From: Azolla caroliniana
Taxonomy: Eukaryota > Polypodiophyta
Direction: 5' to 3'
DNA length: 64,000 bases
Assembly (NCBI GenBank): GCA_043228905.1
Contig: JBHGNT010000009.1
Location: 5,456,001 to 5,520,000 of the forward strand
Shown here one piece after another: positions 22,555 to 34,749 of the stretch. The translations under genes were made by a program, and so were the position numbers. Within the stretch, counting starts at the first letter, position 1; each line of letters opens with the position of its first letter. The notes beneath the pieces were generated by a model that searched no databases, had not been told where the DNA came from, and was given only the letters and a program-made list of their open reading frames with translations.

Positions 22555-23162
22555 TGTTATGATTTGACGCTTTCAAAACCTTCACCTCTCGGCCACAACC
22601 GAGGAAACAAGAATCAATGCAGCAGAAAATCACAAACACAGAGAGAGACTCGAATGCACAGGGTTTAGCGTGGAAAACCCTAGACGGGAAAAACCACGGG
22701 AGTGCAAGACTCCAACTATCACTATACGCAGGGAATGTACAATGGCGAGCTGCAAGGCGACGACCTTGAGCTCGTTGTCCTCGCCACAGGCGGCGGTATT
22801 ACACAGAGGCGTCGACCTCTTCCTTTCTCTCTCTCTCTCTCACTCTCTAAGTGGAAAAACAGGAAAAATGAGCAACAACTAAACTGTTTGCCCTAAGTCA
22901 TATTTATACACATATGACTTTCGGGCTATTTACAAATATAGCCTAGAGGGCCCTTGGCAAACGTATTCACAAATATGTCCCCGCATCCGGATCTCTCTCC
23001 GGGTACATTCGTCATCCGGCTCCGTAGTCGGGGTCTTCATCATCCGTATCCGGAACCGGGTCTTCATCATCCGGCTCCGATACCGGGTACTCCTCATTCG
23101 GGTCTTCATTCCCGATTCCCGGACATTCGACCATCCCATCCGGAGGGACCGTAATCCCAACA
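22555..23162 (-). repeat. copia-1 5' LTR with promoter
   Basis: 608-bp LTR carrying the element's promoter. A TATA-like TATAAATA lies at 22901-22908 on the minus strand, at the same relative place as in the other LTR. About five substitutions separate the two LTRs. Confidence 0.96.
22901..22908 (-). promoter_or_regulatory. TATA-like box of copia-1 5' LTR
   Basis: TATAAATA on the minus strand within the 5' LTR, about 350 bp upstream of the LTR's inner end, conserved in both LTRs. It is the best candidate core promoter; no initiator or start site was identified. Confidence 0.55.
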
Positions 23163-23167
23163 TCCAT

Positions 23168-24193
23168 TACCCTTATACAGTTAGCCCTCAAAGGGGGTCG
23201 GGGTCGGGGTCATTTACGTTCCCCAAATATGCCTAAATTACCAACAAATTGATGCATAAACTTAATCCTTAAGTCGACACACCCATCCATCTACAAAGTT
23301 TAAAACACTTATACATGAGAAATACATTGTCATGATGTGGCATGCCCAAGGTAGAAAACAAGGAAAAGGGCAAAAAGGGATAACCACAAATATGTAAATA
23401 TGTATTAAAGAAAACAAATAAATACTAATAAAAAATAAATGTTTTCTGGTTAGGGCCATTAATTTTGTATAAGGGGTGTAGAGTTTGAATATTTTTCAGC
23501 ACAAATAAATGAATTATCACTTACTTTTCATTTTTTTAATGCAAAGTGGGGATAGTTTGCATTCAATGGGAATGAGAAACCTCTCTCCTTGTAGGAGGGA
23601 AGAGGACTCATTTAGGGTTCTTCTTTTGGGGAATTTGAAGCTCGACCTTGACATTAAGGTATATTGTTACTTTTTTCTCCTTTTCTTCTTCTCTACCACC
23701 TCTTCTACATCAGAGGTCTTTGTTGTTTTTATCACCACCGAGCTCATTACGTAGGGATGATTACGTGAAGGGATTTGGCTAGCTCGCTTAGGAGCACGAA
23801 ATGGCTTGAGAATAATACTTTAACACTAGGGCGTTGTTGTCGTTGATAGTAGTTGTGGTCTTAGTGATCCACTCGACTCACCTTCACAAGAAGCTCTAAA
23901 TTGCCTCCTTCTTTCTTCTTTCTTCTCATTTTGGCCATTAACATTGTAAAAGTCATTATACTCATGGCATATCATTTGTTGAAACCGTTTTGCTGTAAGA
24001 AAGAGAGTTTTCTCTTTAAAAACCTATATTTTGAGCCATTATCATGTCATAGTATTAGTCAAGTGCACTACTATTGACCATGTGTGATTACAACTAATCG
24101 TGTATTAATTGCCCTTCACCATTGTGGGTGAGTGTGAGGAGGGTTAAGTTATTGCCGGAGGACGAGCCTTGCCACTCTTCATTTACCAAGTAG
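23168..24193. other. Flank of copia-1; continuation of repeat R1 and AT-rich DNA
   Basis: The first ~90 bp continue the repeat interrupted by copia-1 (GGGGTCGGGGTCGGGG, then CCCCAAATATGCC). The segment near 23330-23460 (TGTCATGATGTGGCATGCCC, then a run of AATAAATA) resembles the small insertion at 36052-36154. No gene recognised; the plus frame at 23509-23754 lacks motifs. Confidence 0.45.
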
Positions 24194-24198
24194 TGCTT

Positions 24199-24666
24199 TG
24201 TAAAGAATCGGATATAATTCTTGTGCAACGGAAGAGATGTGTGTTATGTGTATGTGCGTGTGAGAGAGAGAAGAGAGGAGAGAAGAGAAAACACAAGATA
24301 GATTAGATAGAGTGGAAAATAGAATACTCAAGAAGAAGGTGTATATTCACAAGGAGAATATTAGATACAAAAATGTAGCATTATAAGGAGTCACAACTGA
24401 CACCATATGAAGTAAGAGGAGGGTGCTTTATATAAGGTCACCCTCTTTCTTCATTAACTCACTACAATAACTACTCTCTCTTAGGGAATGTGAAGACTCA
24501 TTGTCATGGGAAATATGGAAGTCATTAGTTATGTGTCATAAAATATGATTCTATGACACATAGTTAATGTGTAAAGAGTAGTGGTGTGACCCTTGACCTT
24601 TGAGTGATCATAGATTCTCTAAGGGTGTGTTCACATGTTGCACTAGGTTGAGCTTGATTCTCAACA
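24199..24666 (-). mobile_element. Solo LTR of the copia-4 family
   Basis: 468 bp that reads on the minus strand as TGTTGAGAATCAAGCTCAAC ... TTTACA and aligns along its length with the 5' LTR at 58824-59270: the same start, TATATAAAG box, ATTCATATC-like and CCGCTGCAC-like words, and TACA end. Flanks are TGCTT (24194-24198) and TGCTC (24667-24671), a TSD with one mismatch. No internal retroelement sequence adjoins it, so it is best explained by LTR-LTR recombination that removed the element. A (GA)n-rich tract at 24262-24290 corresponds to the (CT)n tract in the 58.8-kb LTR. Confidence 0.85.
24427..24434 (-). promoter_or_regulatory. TATA-like box of the solo LTR
   Basis: TATATAAA on the minus strand, in the same context (GGGTGACCTTATATAAAGCA) as the TATA box of the related LTR at 59034. 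A remnant promoter; whether it drives anything here is unknown. Confidence 0.5.
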
Positions 24667-24790
24667 TGCTCAATAAGGAGTCAGTTTCATTCAAGGCTTG
24701 ACATGGGAAAATTGCTCAATAAGGCTCTCCTTGAGAAGATACCTTTGTGTCCTTGTGGAACCTGCATAGTTGTACTTTATATTTAGGCCT
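24667..24790 (-). repeat. Dispersed repeat R2, copy A
   Basis: On the minus strand this reads GGTTCCACAAGGACACAAAG, then CTTCTCAAGGAGAGCCTTATT. It matches two adjacent copies at 35040-35205 on the plus strand (GACACAAAGGTGCTCTTCTC, then GAGGAGAACCTTATTGAGCA). Non-coding; it may be part of an LTR leader. Confidence 0.55.
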
Positions 24791-25679
24791 AATAAGCCAT
24801 TATTTATGGAAATGATTTAATGCAAGAAAATTTCCTAATCCGCATGTATCCAAATTTCAATACTAATGGAAGCATCAAATCTCTATGAAAACAAAAAACA
24901 ATTTGGAATTTAAATAAAAAATTGTTGAGTGGCGGATTCGAACCACACGTTAGGATTTTGGAGAATCGAATGACTTTTTGTTGGATGATGCTTAATCATG
25001 GAGGAAGTGCCAAAATTTATTCCATCGTCTAGGCTTGTCCACATGAAGAAACTTGTTAAAAAGGAAGTGAACCCAAATGATTCATTGTGTGGACACAAAA
25101 ACTATTGAGTAAAGAGCTTTGAGTTAGCTCCAAGTGTGTTACATTAAGGGGATGTCTTTGTATTATCGACTTTTGCCTCCATGCTAATATCATTGGCCGA
25201 GGGGTTCAAACCACTATATACTATATTAGTGGCAAATTGGGCAAGTGTGGTTATGAATCATTCTCAAGACGCTAGCCTCCCAACCCTCACTCTCACTTCT
25301 CTAAGACAACCCTAATTAAGAAGTTAATCTAAGACTTAAATGTTAACTACACACATCACACACATGAAAGCACAAGGCGGAACATAGTAGTACACACACA
25401 CCTTGATTAAGGAGTGAGAACTCTAGCTTAGGTCAAAGGGGAGAGAAAAACAAAGAGATCCAAAGGAAGCTAAAAAGTAAAAAGTTATGACTTTATAGTT
25501 TTTTTAAAAAGGCAAAAAGTCCCCTTTCACATTAGGGTGGCCTTTTGGCTAAAAGACCTAGAGCAACTTTTCTTTACTCCCTTTTTTCTTGTTCTTGCAT
25601 ATGTGCGAATGCCGTCATGGATTCTATATCGTGCTTTGTATGGCAACGGCTTAACAAGCTCTTAAAAGCATTTTCACAC
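24791..25679. other. Intergenic, no gene recognised
   Basis: AT-rich. Holds two tRNA B-box-like words (GGTTCGAATCC on the minus strand near 24930-24942; GGTTCAAACC near 25201), but neither has an accompanying A box or foldable T arm, so no tRNA is called. The minus frame at 24910-25098 has no recognisable motif. Confidence 0.45.
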
Positions 25680-26060
25680 AAAGGTTAAGTTAAAAGAGTT
25701 CCATTGTAGGAACCCCCCACCATGCCCACCAGTTCTATTGTGTATAGAGCGCTACACGAATGAACTCCTTTGTGGGGGTCAACGACATGAAATGTAAGAA
25801 AAGGAAGAGAGGAGCAAGGGACGGACCCACTCCCTATCAATGTGGCAATTATACTTGTTGCTTGGTAATTTTTGTCGGCACATTTTATGCGACCTTGTTC
25901 CCAGACCCTAGGTTTGATGCCAAGCTTAGGGCTCACTCTACATCAAGTTATTATCCTTCCCCCTTACTTTTCTTTCCTCCTTATCCCTTTAATGCGTACT
26001 ACTCAAAAGTGGGGGCGGGAGAGGGACTTGATGTTCCCCAAATACCCCTGAAATACCAAT
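25680..26060. repeat. Dispersed repeat R1, copy B
   Basis: Shares TAAAAGAGTTCCATTGT, AGTTCTATTGTG and CTCCTTTGTGGGGG-type words with the 17.4-kb copy, and GATGTTCCCCAAATACCCCT...ATACCAAT with the segment just right of copia-1 (23210-23255). No coding motif was recognised in the 100-codon plus frame or the 83-codon minus frame. Confidence 0.45.
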
Positions 26061-27470
26061 AAAATTTAAGCTTGCATACTTAGACCATTCCCCAAGTATG
26101 TTTTAGTATTTACTATTAATATTACTATGAGTTCCTTTTGATATCTATTTCATCCAAATTTCTAAATTCTAGTTCAAATCTTCTTAAAAATTTTAATTCG
26201 ATTCTAATAACTCACCCATCCGAATCATTTCATCCATCTCTTAGTCAAGAACCTTGGTGGTTCTATAAATGCATTTGATGTGTCGCGACCTCGAATATTC
26301 ATTTGAAAATGCAAACATGTTTGAATGTGTGGAACTCATGGAAATCGATTAATTATTGACAAATTTATCAAATAAAATATTGATAGAGTATCCATTAATG
26401 ATCTATTAATGATTGGTGAATAATGAAGAAATATCAATAAATGATAGATTAATGGAATATGACAATTGATTAATAAGTAATACAACATCGTTAAAAGCTC
26501 AATTAAATATCTAACATTGATTGATTAAAGAAAAAAATTGATGTTCAAATAAGACATTGATAAACAAACCTTTGAAAGAGAGAATGACCTTTGAAAGTCA
26601 AAACTTGTACACACACTCGGATGGTGGAGGATATAACAATGGAGAAAGATACTCACAAAACATGGACCCCAAGCTTGAACATGAAAGTGGGAGGGAGGGG
26701 TGGAAATGAAGCAAAATAAACTAGAATTGGCATGTGGCAAGCATGATCACATTGAGGTAAATTGGTGTAAGAAAAAGGGTGATGTCAGCAATGGTCGACA
26801 ACTCACCAACTCCTTTGATCACGAAGACTATGCGAAAAGTTCATGATGAACCATAAGGAAAACTCAATAACAACAAACTATGGAGTGGACGACGTATGAA
26901 TTTTTCATATGACTAAATCTAGCCACATGAAAATTCATGGGTAATGGTCTCACGACTTGTGGCAAGTGACTTGACTACATGAAGATGAGCAATGACACCA
27001 TGCACTAGATTTGCCACATTGGAGATATCCCATGCAATGGCAATGGGCATTGAAAACACAACAAGAATTTCTTCAATGTTCTCATTATTACAAAGAACTT
27101 AATTGTTATATATGGTGTCAATATATTGTTCATTCTGCTAGTTGAGTTGGTGCTTTGATTTTCAACTTGATTCACTACCTACATGGCCTTTATGCCTAGT
27201 CATTCCAAATAATGCTCGCCCCTTTCTTGTCTTATTGTGGTTGCTGGCACAAACTTAGCCAATATGAAAGGCAAAATGTCTATTAGACATGTTGTAAGAT
27301 GTTTATAGTTAAAATAAATATTGGCTTGGTTAGCCATACATGGTGACTTGTGATTGCCTTTGGGTGGCATAAATAAGAAACTAGAAGACATGGATCATGA
27401 TGATTAGGATGAGCTTGACCTTATGACCATGTTGACTACACACTTACATAGGGTAGATAATGTGTTTTTT
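26061..27470. other. Intergenic, no gene recognised
   Basis: AT-rich. A word TGTCGCGACCTCGAATATTC at 26280 resembles the start of some Gypsy LTRs, but no matching second end was found. Open frames are short and unrecognised. Confidence 0.4.
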
Positions 27471-27479
27471 AGTATTCTA

Positions 27480-28180
27480 GAAGGGAAGGCCTCTGAAAAT
27501 CTATTGAAAAAGTTATTCAATTTTACGAGAAGAAAACTACATCAAATAAAGTATATCCAATGAGGATGCTCAATGACCTTCACATAAAGGACATTGATAA
27601 TGTTGTGTCTCATCTAATGAATTTGATGCATTATCATCTTAGTTGCATGATAAGAAAATCACCTCATATAATGAATTTAAATATGTTTTCGAGTTATGAA
27701 CATTGCAATCTGCCTTTATCTTGGGATAAATTTTGCACAACTATAAGCAAGAGTGCACAATAGGGGAAGCTTGACCATAATGATATGCATAGAGCATTGT
27801 TGATTGAAGGAACTCGTAGAAAATCTATGGTTGATTCACATCGTGGTGATCCATATATTGTTAGTGATTCTTGTTACGACAAAACCAACAAGTCAAACAA
27901 GAAATTTGTAACTAGGAAAGGAGCATAAGTAAATCATAAAAGAAAAATGTTGAATGTCATTACTATCATAAATCGGGGCATTTTAAGAACAAAAGTAAAG
28001 CCCACACTAATGGGCATGTTAAAAAACTATTTAGTTCCTCTTCCTCTTTAGTGAAGATAGAGGAAATAAATGACATATTTGATGATGATGAGGAGTTAAC
28101 TTTGAATAACGTTATGACACACATGGAAGTAATGGTGGCTCATTTATATTAGAATATGGGATGCAAGTTCAACACAAATG
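27480..28180 (+). pseudogene. Decayed Copia gag fragment
   Basis: Translated in pieces, the segment resembles the UBN2-type Gag of Copia elements. It has an LFNFYEKKTTSNK-like stretch (27500-27545), then MLNDLHIKDIDNVVSHL near 27565, a decayed LPLSWDKFCTTIS (equivalent of LPESWENL) near 27713, and further on a broken zinc-knuckle-like CHYYHKSGHFKNK near 27957-27995 with the second and last Cys lost. Stops and frameshifts interrupt it. Protease, integrase and RT do not follow, so this is an isolated remnant. Family assignment rests on the order of these weak motifs. Confidence 0.6.
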
Positions 28181-31029
28181 AAGATTTTTTGAGAGAGTTT
28201 AGGAGCATCACAAGCCTATATCAAAGATACGATTTGTGACTACTTTATTCAATTTATGTAATGACCAACCCAAAGGGTTCATCCACAAAGCTTTCAGAGA
28301 ACACAAGGTGAAACCAACCTCTAGCCACGTCAAAGTATTGCTTCTAATTGATTTTCTTGAGATAGCAAAATCTTTTAGATAGAACACATAATTTTGGTGA
28401 AATTTAGTGGCCTTACAATCAACATTGTCAAATCGGAAAGTTAGCCACCATCAAGGGACTATCAAGAGGAGGAAATTGAAGTGGTTAATGGTTTCAAATA
28501 CCTTGGTTGAGACACCCCATTGACACACTAGGAATGGGTATCTTATTACGAGAATGGAAGCCCTCACAATTCAATGTATATTAGAGGATTAAGAGTTTGA
28601 TGCATATGGGGTTACAAAACTTTGGGTAGTGGAATGCAAGTTTGGAGAGGAAATATTTTAACAAGCTCATGGTCCAATGCATTAGGAAAAGTACTAAAGA
28701 AACTTATATGTCAACATATTGTAATCAAAAGAATATGTCAATTTCGAATGTATCATTTTATGAGAACAATGCTGATTTTTGAGAATTCTGACAAGTTTGT
28801 ACTAGCTTTCAAGAGCTCACAACAAGATCAAAACCACCATTTATGACACTAGCAATGCTATTTTGTTCCTCTACTTGACTATGTAACCAAACTTAAAGAA
28901 AATCAATACTATGAAATTAGAAAACAAACTATCGTATTTAGATCTTTACATTTACTTCTTTTTTTCATTGTTCCAAAAATGTTTAGCTACACAAATGAAA
29001 AGACTCCTTTGAGATGATTGTGGTTGCATAGGCCATGCTACTCTCCATGGACATGGTATCAATGCTCAAAACAACCTCACACACAATATAGGGGAATCAA
29101 TATTTGCATTTGTTACATGGAGTAATTTTGAGTAGGGAATTATTTTGATTTTGCTTAGTTGGTTGTTCATAATGGGTTTATAACCACGTGGTGACAACTT
29201 ATGATAGTAATATGATTTCATAAACAATCTTGATGGCAAATGTAAGTACTTTTTGACCTACTAACAAAACAAGAATGATTAGTTCGTGCAACAAACCCTA
29301 CTCATTAGGCATTTTAGAGCATTCATGAATCACAAGATTATGAAATTTCCTCTTAATGATTTCTTTGACTAGTAAAAAGAATAGTGGACAGACAAACTAC
29401 AAGTAAACTATAGAAAATACTCATTGTAATAGGGTTAATATAAATGTTATTGTAGCAAAAGATATTGGAATATCAATAGATAACCCTAGCAAAAGAGTCT
29501 TGTAGCTTATCTTTTATAATATATTTAATAGTTATAGGTTAAGGATGCTACTTCCATGTGGTCAAGATCTATCAATCTGTCGATAGTAATCTAGTAAATA
29601 TTGAAGTACCACATTGTCATGACGATTATGAATCAATTATTAGGTGATCATGACAGGATGCAAGTATATAGTAAAACTCAACATGGTAATTAACTAAAGT
29701 AGTGGGCTACTTCCTAGCAAAATTTCAATGTGATACTCCAAGGGATAATGTGTGAGAGCATGTAAACATTTATAATCATTGTCACATCAGAACATTAAAT
29801 TTACTAACTAAAACAATAACTTCTTTCCATTTTGGCAAGTATCGATATTTCGCAGACTACATTTAACTTGATGAGCTATATCTCTATCATATTAAAAGCA
29901 GGACAAAAAAAATTTAAGAACAAGACTTCAAGAGCGTTTAATAGAGGAACGTTAAGTAGACGAATATGAAATCATGCACATTAATTGTCTTCTACCGAGA
30001 AAATGTCGAGTTACAAACTCACTTTCAATACCCATTGGCCAAGGGTTTTAAATTCTTCATGTTTTTAGATGGAGATCATGCATATCAACAATTTGCTCCA
30101 CTTCCAACAACCAAAAGTTGAAAACACCAACAACTACATTATTTGCGATTCCTTTGTCATATTGTAAAGACCTTTTTTTAAATGTGGTAGTTTAGGCAAA
30201 GCCTCACTACTAGAATTTGAAAATCTTGAATTGGATAGAAGCTACAAATGGACAAAAGTAATTGTTGAATACAAAAATGTAACTCTCTCCTTATCTCTTG
30301 GTGTCCACTGAACAAAATTACCCACCTTTTATGTGATTAAAATTTAATAATTTATTTCTTTACATAATGCATGTGCTCACCATAGTTGTAAAATGCTTAG
30401 CATACAATACGTGGACAATATGTGCGACACATATTTTTAAAAGTATTCTAGCTTTTCGTAAATATACTCAAAATACATCATTTTAAGATCATATGTGTAG
30501 AATACCTGAAATACTTCATATATTTGTATTGCATCCACCAATTATTTGTTTTCCAAATTTTATGTTTATTATTATTTTATTTTTTGAAAACGTCAAATCC
30601 TTGGTAATGTAGAACATATATAATATGTATGTTAAATACATGAAACATTTTGAAATGGTACCTCTAAAACTCTAAAACATAGAATACATTGTGGTGATGT
30701 GGTGTGTACAATGGAGAAAAGTCTTTACAACCTAAGTTTATAATAGGCTAAGGTTATGGACAATGAAATTATCGAAAGGAAAGAAATGAATGCTTGATCC
30801 TTATCTTCAATTGCTCATGTGTGTGATATGTTGTGGTCCTGTTGCAATATTAACATGGGATCTAGGGGGTAGGTTTTGGTCACATTCCTTGGGGGAACAG
30901 GTCATAAAGGTTCCCTTCTTTCAGTAATCAGTAAAACTTGGAAGATCATTACTGCTCTCTCGGAATGTAACGATACCAGCAGCTCAGAAAATGGAATGAA
31001 ACTTATTGGAGATGGATCTGGTCATTTAA
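28181..31029. other. Long AT-rich stretch, no gene recognised
   Basis: No protein motif, RNA gene or clear repeat structure found across about 2.8 kb. The last ~200 bp (from about 30850) could be further 5' sequence of the LINE fragment that follows, but the reading is broken and not convincing. Confidence 0.4.
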
Positions 31030-31860
31030 GGGCCAACTAAATTTATTCTCTTCATATGGCTATTAGTGCATATGGCATTACCCGTTGGTCATTCATTGAA
31101 AGGGAATGTAGCACCTAATCTTCGGCAATGTGGTTTTTTCCATGAAGCTCAGGAGATTGCCAAGCATGTCCTCTGGTCTTGTCCCTTGGCTCAACAAGTA
31201 TGGAATAAAGTCCTTTCGTTATTCTTGACAATCAATTCCGCCTACCTATTTTCATGGGGATCAGTGATGTGGGGAGTGTTACATTCCAACTTGATGTTGT
31301 ATGAGGCAGACGATGTTCAGGAGGCAAGGACGATACATAATAGAAGATTGATAATAGTTAGCCTCTTTCAGCAACCTCGAAAGTAGGTGTGATCTATCCA
31401 ACTTTGGAAAACAATGACCATGGTAACATTATGGGCATTATGGAAATGTCGATGTAACCGACTTAACGATGTAGCAGATCTTCATCTCTAAAATGTCCTA
31501 CTTGAGATATGAGAGAACTTGTTGGCAGTAGTCTGTGGTCAGTATGACAATATGCATGGTTCCCTAGAGACTGTGAACAAGAGAAGGAAGAAGCTTCTTC
31601 ACTTATGGAATAAGTTGCCCCTATTTACAGAGTCAACTCAAGGGCCTCAATGACACTATCGACTTCCATGGACCCTTTCTTGAATATCAGTAAATCATGG
31701 CAGTGTACATCAACAAATTCCAACACCTTCTACAAAGTTCTATCTTTGGTTTTAGGATTATTGTACATAATTTTACATAAAAAGTTGTAAGCTTTTGGGC
31801 AGACAAGTTCAAGTTGTAGCCTTCAGGTTTTTTTTTCTTAACACTATTGAAGAAAATATT
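31030..31860 (+). pseudogene. LINE retrotransposon 3' end, copy A (zf-RVT domain)
   Basis: The frame from about 31030 to 31386 resembles the C-terminal zinc-binding region (zf-RVT) that follows the reverse transcriptase in plant L1-type LINEs: LPVGHSLKGN, then a Cys and His, then AKHVLWSCPLAQQVWNKVL. A stop at 31384 and a later frame (KRRKKLLHLWNKLPLF near 31580) show decay. The downstream ~240 bp, ending in TTAACACTATTGAAGAAAAT, are the probable 3' UTR. A closely similar copy lies at 38075-38820 in the same orientation. Neither copy has the reverse transcriptase core, as expected for 5'-truncated LINE insertions. Confidence 0.72.
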
Positions 31861-32340
31861 TGAAAAACAGAATAAATGAATTTATCAAAAGAGATCTATA
31901 ATAGATAACGATTAAACAAATAAAGAAGTATAGCTCAATAGGCAAGATCTAACTTTGGGAAAATTGATATATTGTGCACAAAATATATGGACGAGATATA
32001 TGGTGAAAACGAAGCCTATAAAAAAGTTGAGTATCAAAGTCAAGTGCTATAAAAAGGACGTTACTATTTTGGTAAGTGATCTCTTGAAACCTATGAAAGG
32101 AGAAGGAGAGCTCAATGGATGACCATTTGGGTACTGAAGATCCAGGTTGTCCTAGTGAGTGATTTAGACCACACATCAGAGGGCAGAAGACATTTGCAAT
32201 GACTAAAAAGTGATGTGGCGTGGATCAGGACTCTTCATGGTTACTGTAAAAAATTATTTCTTCTTATTCCCTTGATTTTGTTCTATTTTGAATCTGGATC
32301 TAGCCACCCAATGTAATAGGATTAAGGATTTTACCTTGCA

Positions 32341-32342
<2 letters not shown>
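31861..32342. other. Intergenic, no gene recognised
   Basis: AT-rich sequence between the LINE fragment and the AC microsatellite; the 75-codon minus frame has no known motif. Confidence 0.4.

Positions 32343-32411
<69 letters not shown>
32343..32411. repeat. (AC)n microsatellite, ~34 uninterrupted units
   Basis: A pure AC dinucleotide run of about 69 bp, followed by a short degenerate AC-rich tail to about 32432. The poly-Cys/Val frames on the minus strand are the repeat translated. Confidence 0.97.
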
Positions 32412-32412
<1 letters not shown>

Positions 32413-32432
32413 GCATACACACACACACATAC

Positions 32433-34100
32433 ACGAATAGGCACATATATATACACCCACATACTAAAGTATGTGTTTTTTAACGACGGTGATGCCCACA
32501 TGGATGTTCCTTGGGTTTGAATTGAAAAGGACACGTCGAATGTTGGAATGATGCCTTCTCAATGTTTTTTGGAGGAACAACACTTTTTTAATTGCTTGGG
32601 CCATGACTCTTGCTAAGGAGATCTTAACATGACACATAAAATGGGAGACACCTTAAAATGAGATGCTTTTCTAGTCATAATCAATACTAGTCTCGTTCTT
32701 TCTCTCTATAGACACATGATTGCATGTAACACTTTCTAGACATAATCAAAATTCATAAATAGGCAAATCATTGCTAAGATTTCATGAGTGGCCTTCTAAT
32801 TCTTACAATATTGAAGTACAATGGAATCTCGCGAGAATATCTGAGAATGTGTTAAGCAATTGCATGTTGGCTTCTAAGGGCATGTTTCTTTGTGGAAATG
32901 CAATAACATTTTGTTAGGAGCATGATATTACAACATGCCATCACCATCTTCTTCATCAAAACAAGTAAAGAAAAACAATGGGATATACTCTATTGGATAG
33001 CGGCAATGCGTGTAAATCAAAGAGGTAACACCTCACAGGATAATTCTCAACAACCCAAGAACTAAGAACATTTATGCTCGCTACAGGGGAAAATGGGCCA
33101 ATCCTAATGTGGTAGCTTTGTGTCAAGCCATGCACTCGTGTGTAGCTACAATGGCTCAAGGTCATCATATTAAAAAACAAAACATTATTTTCACATCTCA
33201 AAGAGTGTGAGTCAGGAATGGGCAAGACAACATGGCTTAGCTAAGTACAATGGTCTAGACTTAACTTGGGTTGAGGAGATGTGGATGACCATACACAAAG
33301 GCGTAAACAAGTTGTTAGAGCCTATGTACCACAAGGACTAGCATTATGGTAAATGTGTTGTTAGGGGGAAATGGTGTGTGTGAAATTTGACCAAGAACAT
33401 TGAGTTTGGGGGAATGTACCACAATGACTAGGGAAGATAGTGTTGAGGATTACACTCTTGAAGTTTGTCGATGATATTTGTTTGAGATGACGTGTATGCA
33501 CGTGTCCACATCCAATGTTTCATTCGATATGTGCAGAAGCACTTAGAGTTTCCCTTGGAGAATGTAGGTGTGGACGGGTGCATGTGAATGATAGCCCTTT
33601 TGGATACTTATATTGGAATTTGGAATGTGCACTTAGTAAGGAGCTGACCAATATATGTTTCATTTTAACTGTTTGAGTGTGTGCCTCATGTGTGACTATG
33701 CATATGTATGTGTGTGCATAAATGTGTATGTGCGATTTACTGTATTCTTTACATGTAATTGTCTATTTGAGTGTGTGTTTGTGTTAAATGTGTTTACATG
33801 TGTTCAAGCATGCTTGTTTGTGTATATGTGCAAACGTGTGTGTATTTTGAGCTAATGTGTGTGTTTTTTTTTATAATGTTATTGCGAATTTGTTTATAAT
33901 TTGGGGGAAGGGGATGGTATACGAGTTATGCACGTATATTTTTATAGGAAATTCAAGTGTTTTTGAAGAGCATAAAGTTCTCTTTTTTTTCTTTGGGTAG
34001 AAGTTGTTTTTTTTCTTTGTTGGGGAAATAGAGGTAAAGGGAGCAACAACAATATTAACAATACTTCTTGTTGCTTCCCCCGCTTCTCCCTTATGTCTCT
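32433..34100. other. Intergenic, includes a GT-rich tract
   Basis: No gene recognised. 33650-33870 is rich in TGTGTGT and ATGTGT words and gives Cys/Val-rich chance frames. The rest is AT-rich. Confidence 0.4.
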
Positions 34101-34445
34101 AAGTTGTGTAGAGGTTATGGTTTACAAAATTCATCAAGTTTTATTGTGTGAGCTTTGCATGATAGAATTCATTCAAATCTATCATTGTGAGTTCACATGA
34201 GAAAACACCTTGGAGTTCTATCGTGTTCCTCATGATAGAGTTCCTTGGTTGGGGCTTACACACATTGGGCTCCACATGAGAGAACCTTTCAAATTCTCTT
34301 GTGCTGAGCTTAATAACAAAGTTTTAAGCAATCCCAAAGCATTGCCCAACAAAAGGGCACTAGATCTACAAGATTTGGAGATGTGGGTTAGACTCTTGCT
34401 GCTAATTTGTTTTTGTAGACCCAATGACATGTATTTCCAAATTTG
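34101..34445 (-). repeat. Dispersed repeat R1, copy C
   Basis: Reverse-oriented relative of the repeat at 17399-17826. On the minus strand it reads GAGCTCAGCACAAGAGAATT, then AAGGTTCTCTCATGTG, in the same order as GAGCTTAACATAAGAGAACT then AGGCTCTCTTGTG at 17.5 kb. The 34210-34470 and 34230-34457 open frames are the repeat translated. Confidence 0.55.
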
Positions 34446-34749
34446 GCTTTTTGACAATAAAAAAGCTTGAATATGAGAGATTTTTTTTTTGAAATTCCAT
34501 TGTTTTGGCTTGTGACCGATTTTAACAAATTACTTGGTGGCATGTGGATGGACAATCCCCATGTTCTTCTTGAATATGAGAGATTGAGAAATAACAAAAT
34601 TTCATTATTTCACCTTGTGACCGGTTTTAGTGAGGTATGTGGTGGCATGTGGATACGAATTAGAATAATATCGTGGGATTCACAAGGATACAAAGTGTCA
34701 AGATTCGAACTCTTGACACGACCATGTTATAATCTAGTATTATGGGTTA

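Larger units (their letters stand above)
17832..23162 (-). mobile_element. Complete Ty1/Copia LTR retrotransposon (copia-1), apparently intact
   Basis: A 5,331-bp element with two 608-bp LTRs, each TG...CA, flanked by a perfect 5-bp TSD TCCAT (17827-17831 and 23163-23167). Transcription runs right to left. It has a primer site matching initiator tRNA-Met, a purine tract, and one uninterrupted gag-pol frame. By eye the LTRs differ at only five positions in 608, so insertion was recent on an evolutionary scale. Its GC content (CCGG-rich coding region) is well above the surrounding AT-rich DNA. All parts known to be needed for autonomous retrotransposition are visible, so it may still be active; activity itself cannot be judged here. 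Confidence 0.97.

Noticed and set aside
18555-22562. Many open frames on the plus strand opposite the copia-1 gag-pol
   Set aside because: Antisense shadows of the GC-rich, uninterrupted gag-pol frame; none has recognisable domains.
24910-24950. Possible tRNA gene (GGTTCGAATCC on the minus strand); likewise near 17420 and 25200
   Set aside because: No A box at proper spacing, no paired T stem and no acceptor stem.
26280-26300. TGTCGCGACCTCG as the start of a Gypsy LTR
   Set aside because: No matching LTR end, primer site or second copy found in the window.
32254-32534. Cys/Val-rich minus-strand frames resembling a metal-binding peptide
   Set aside because: They are the (AC)n microsatellite translated.
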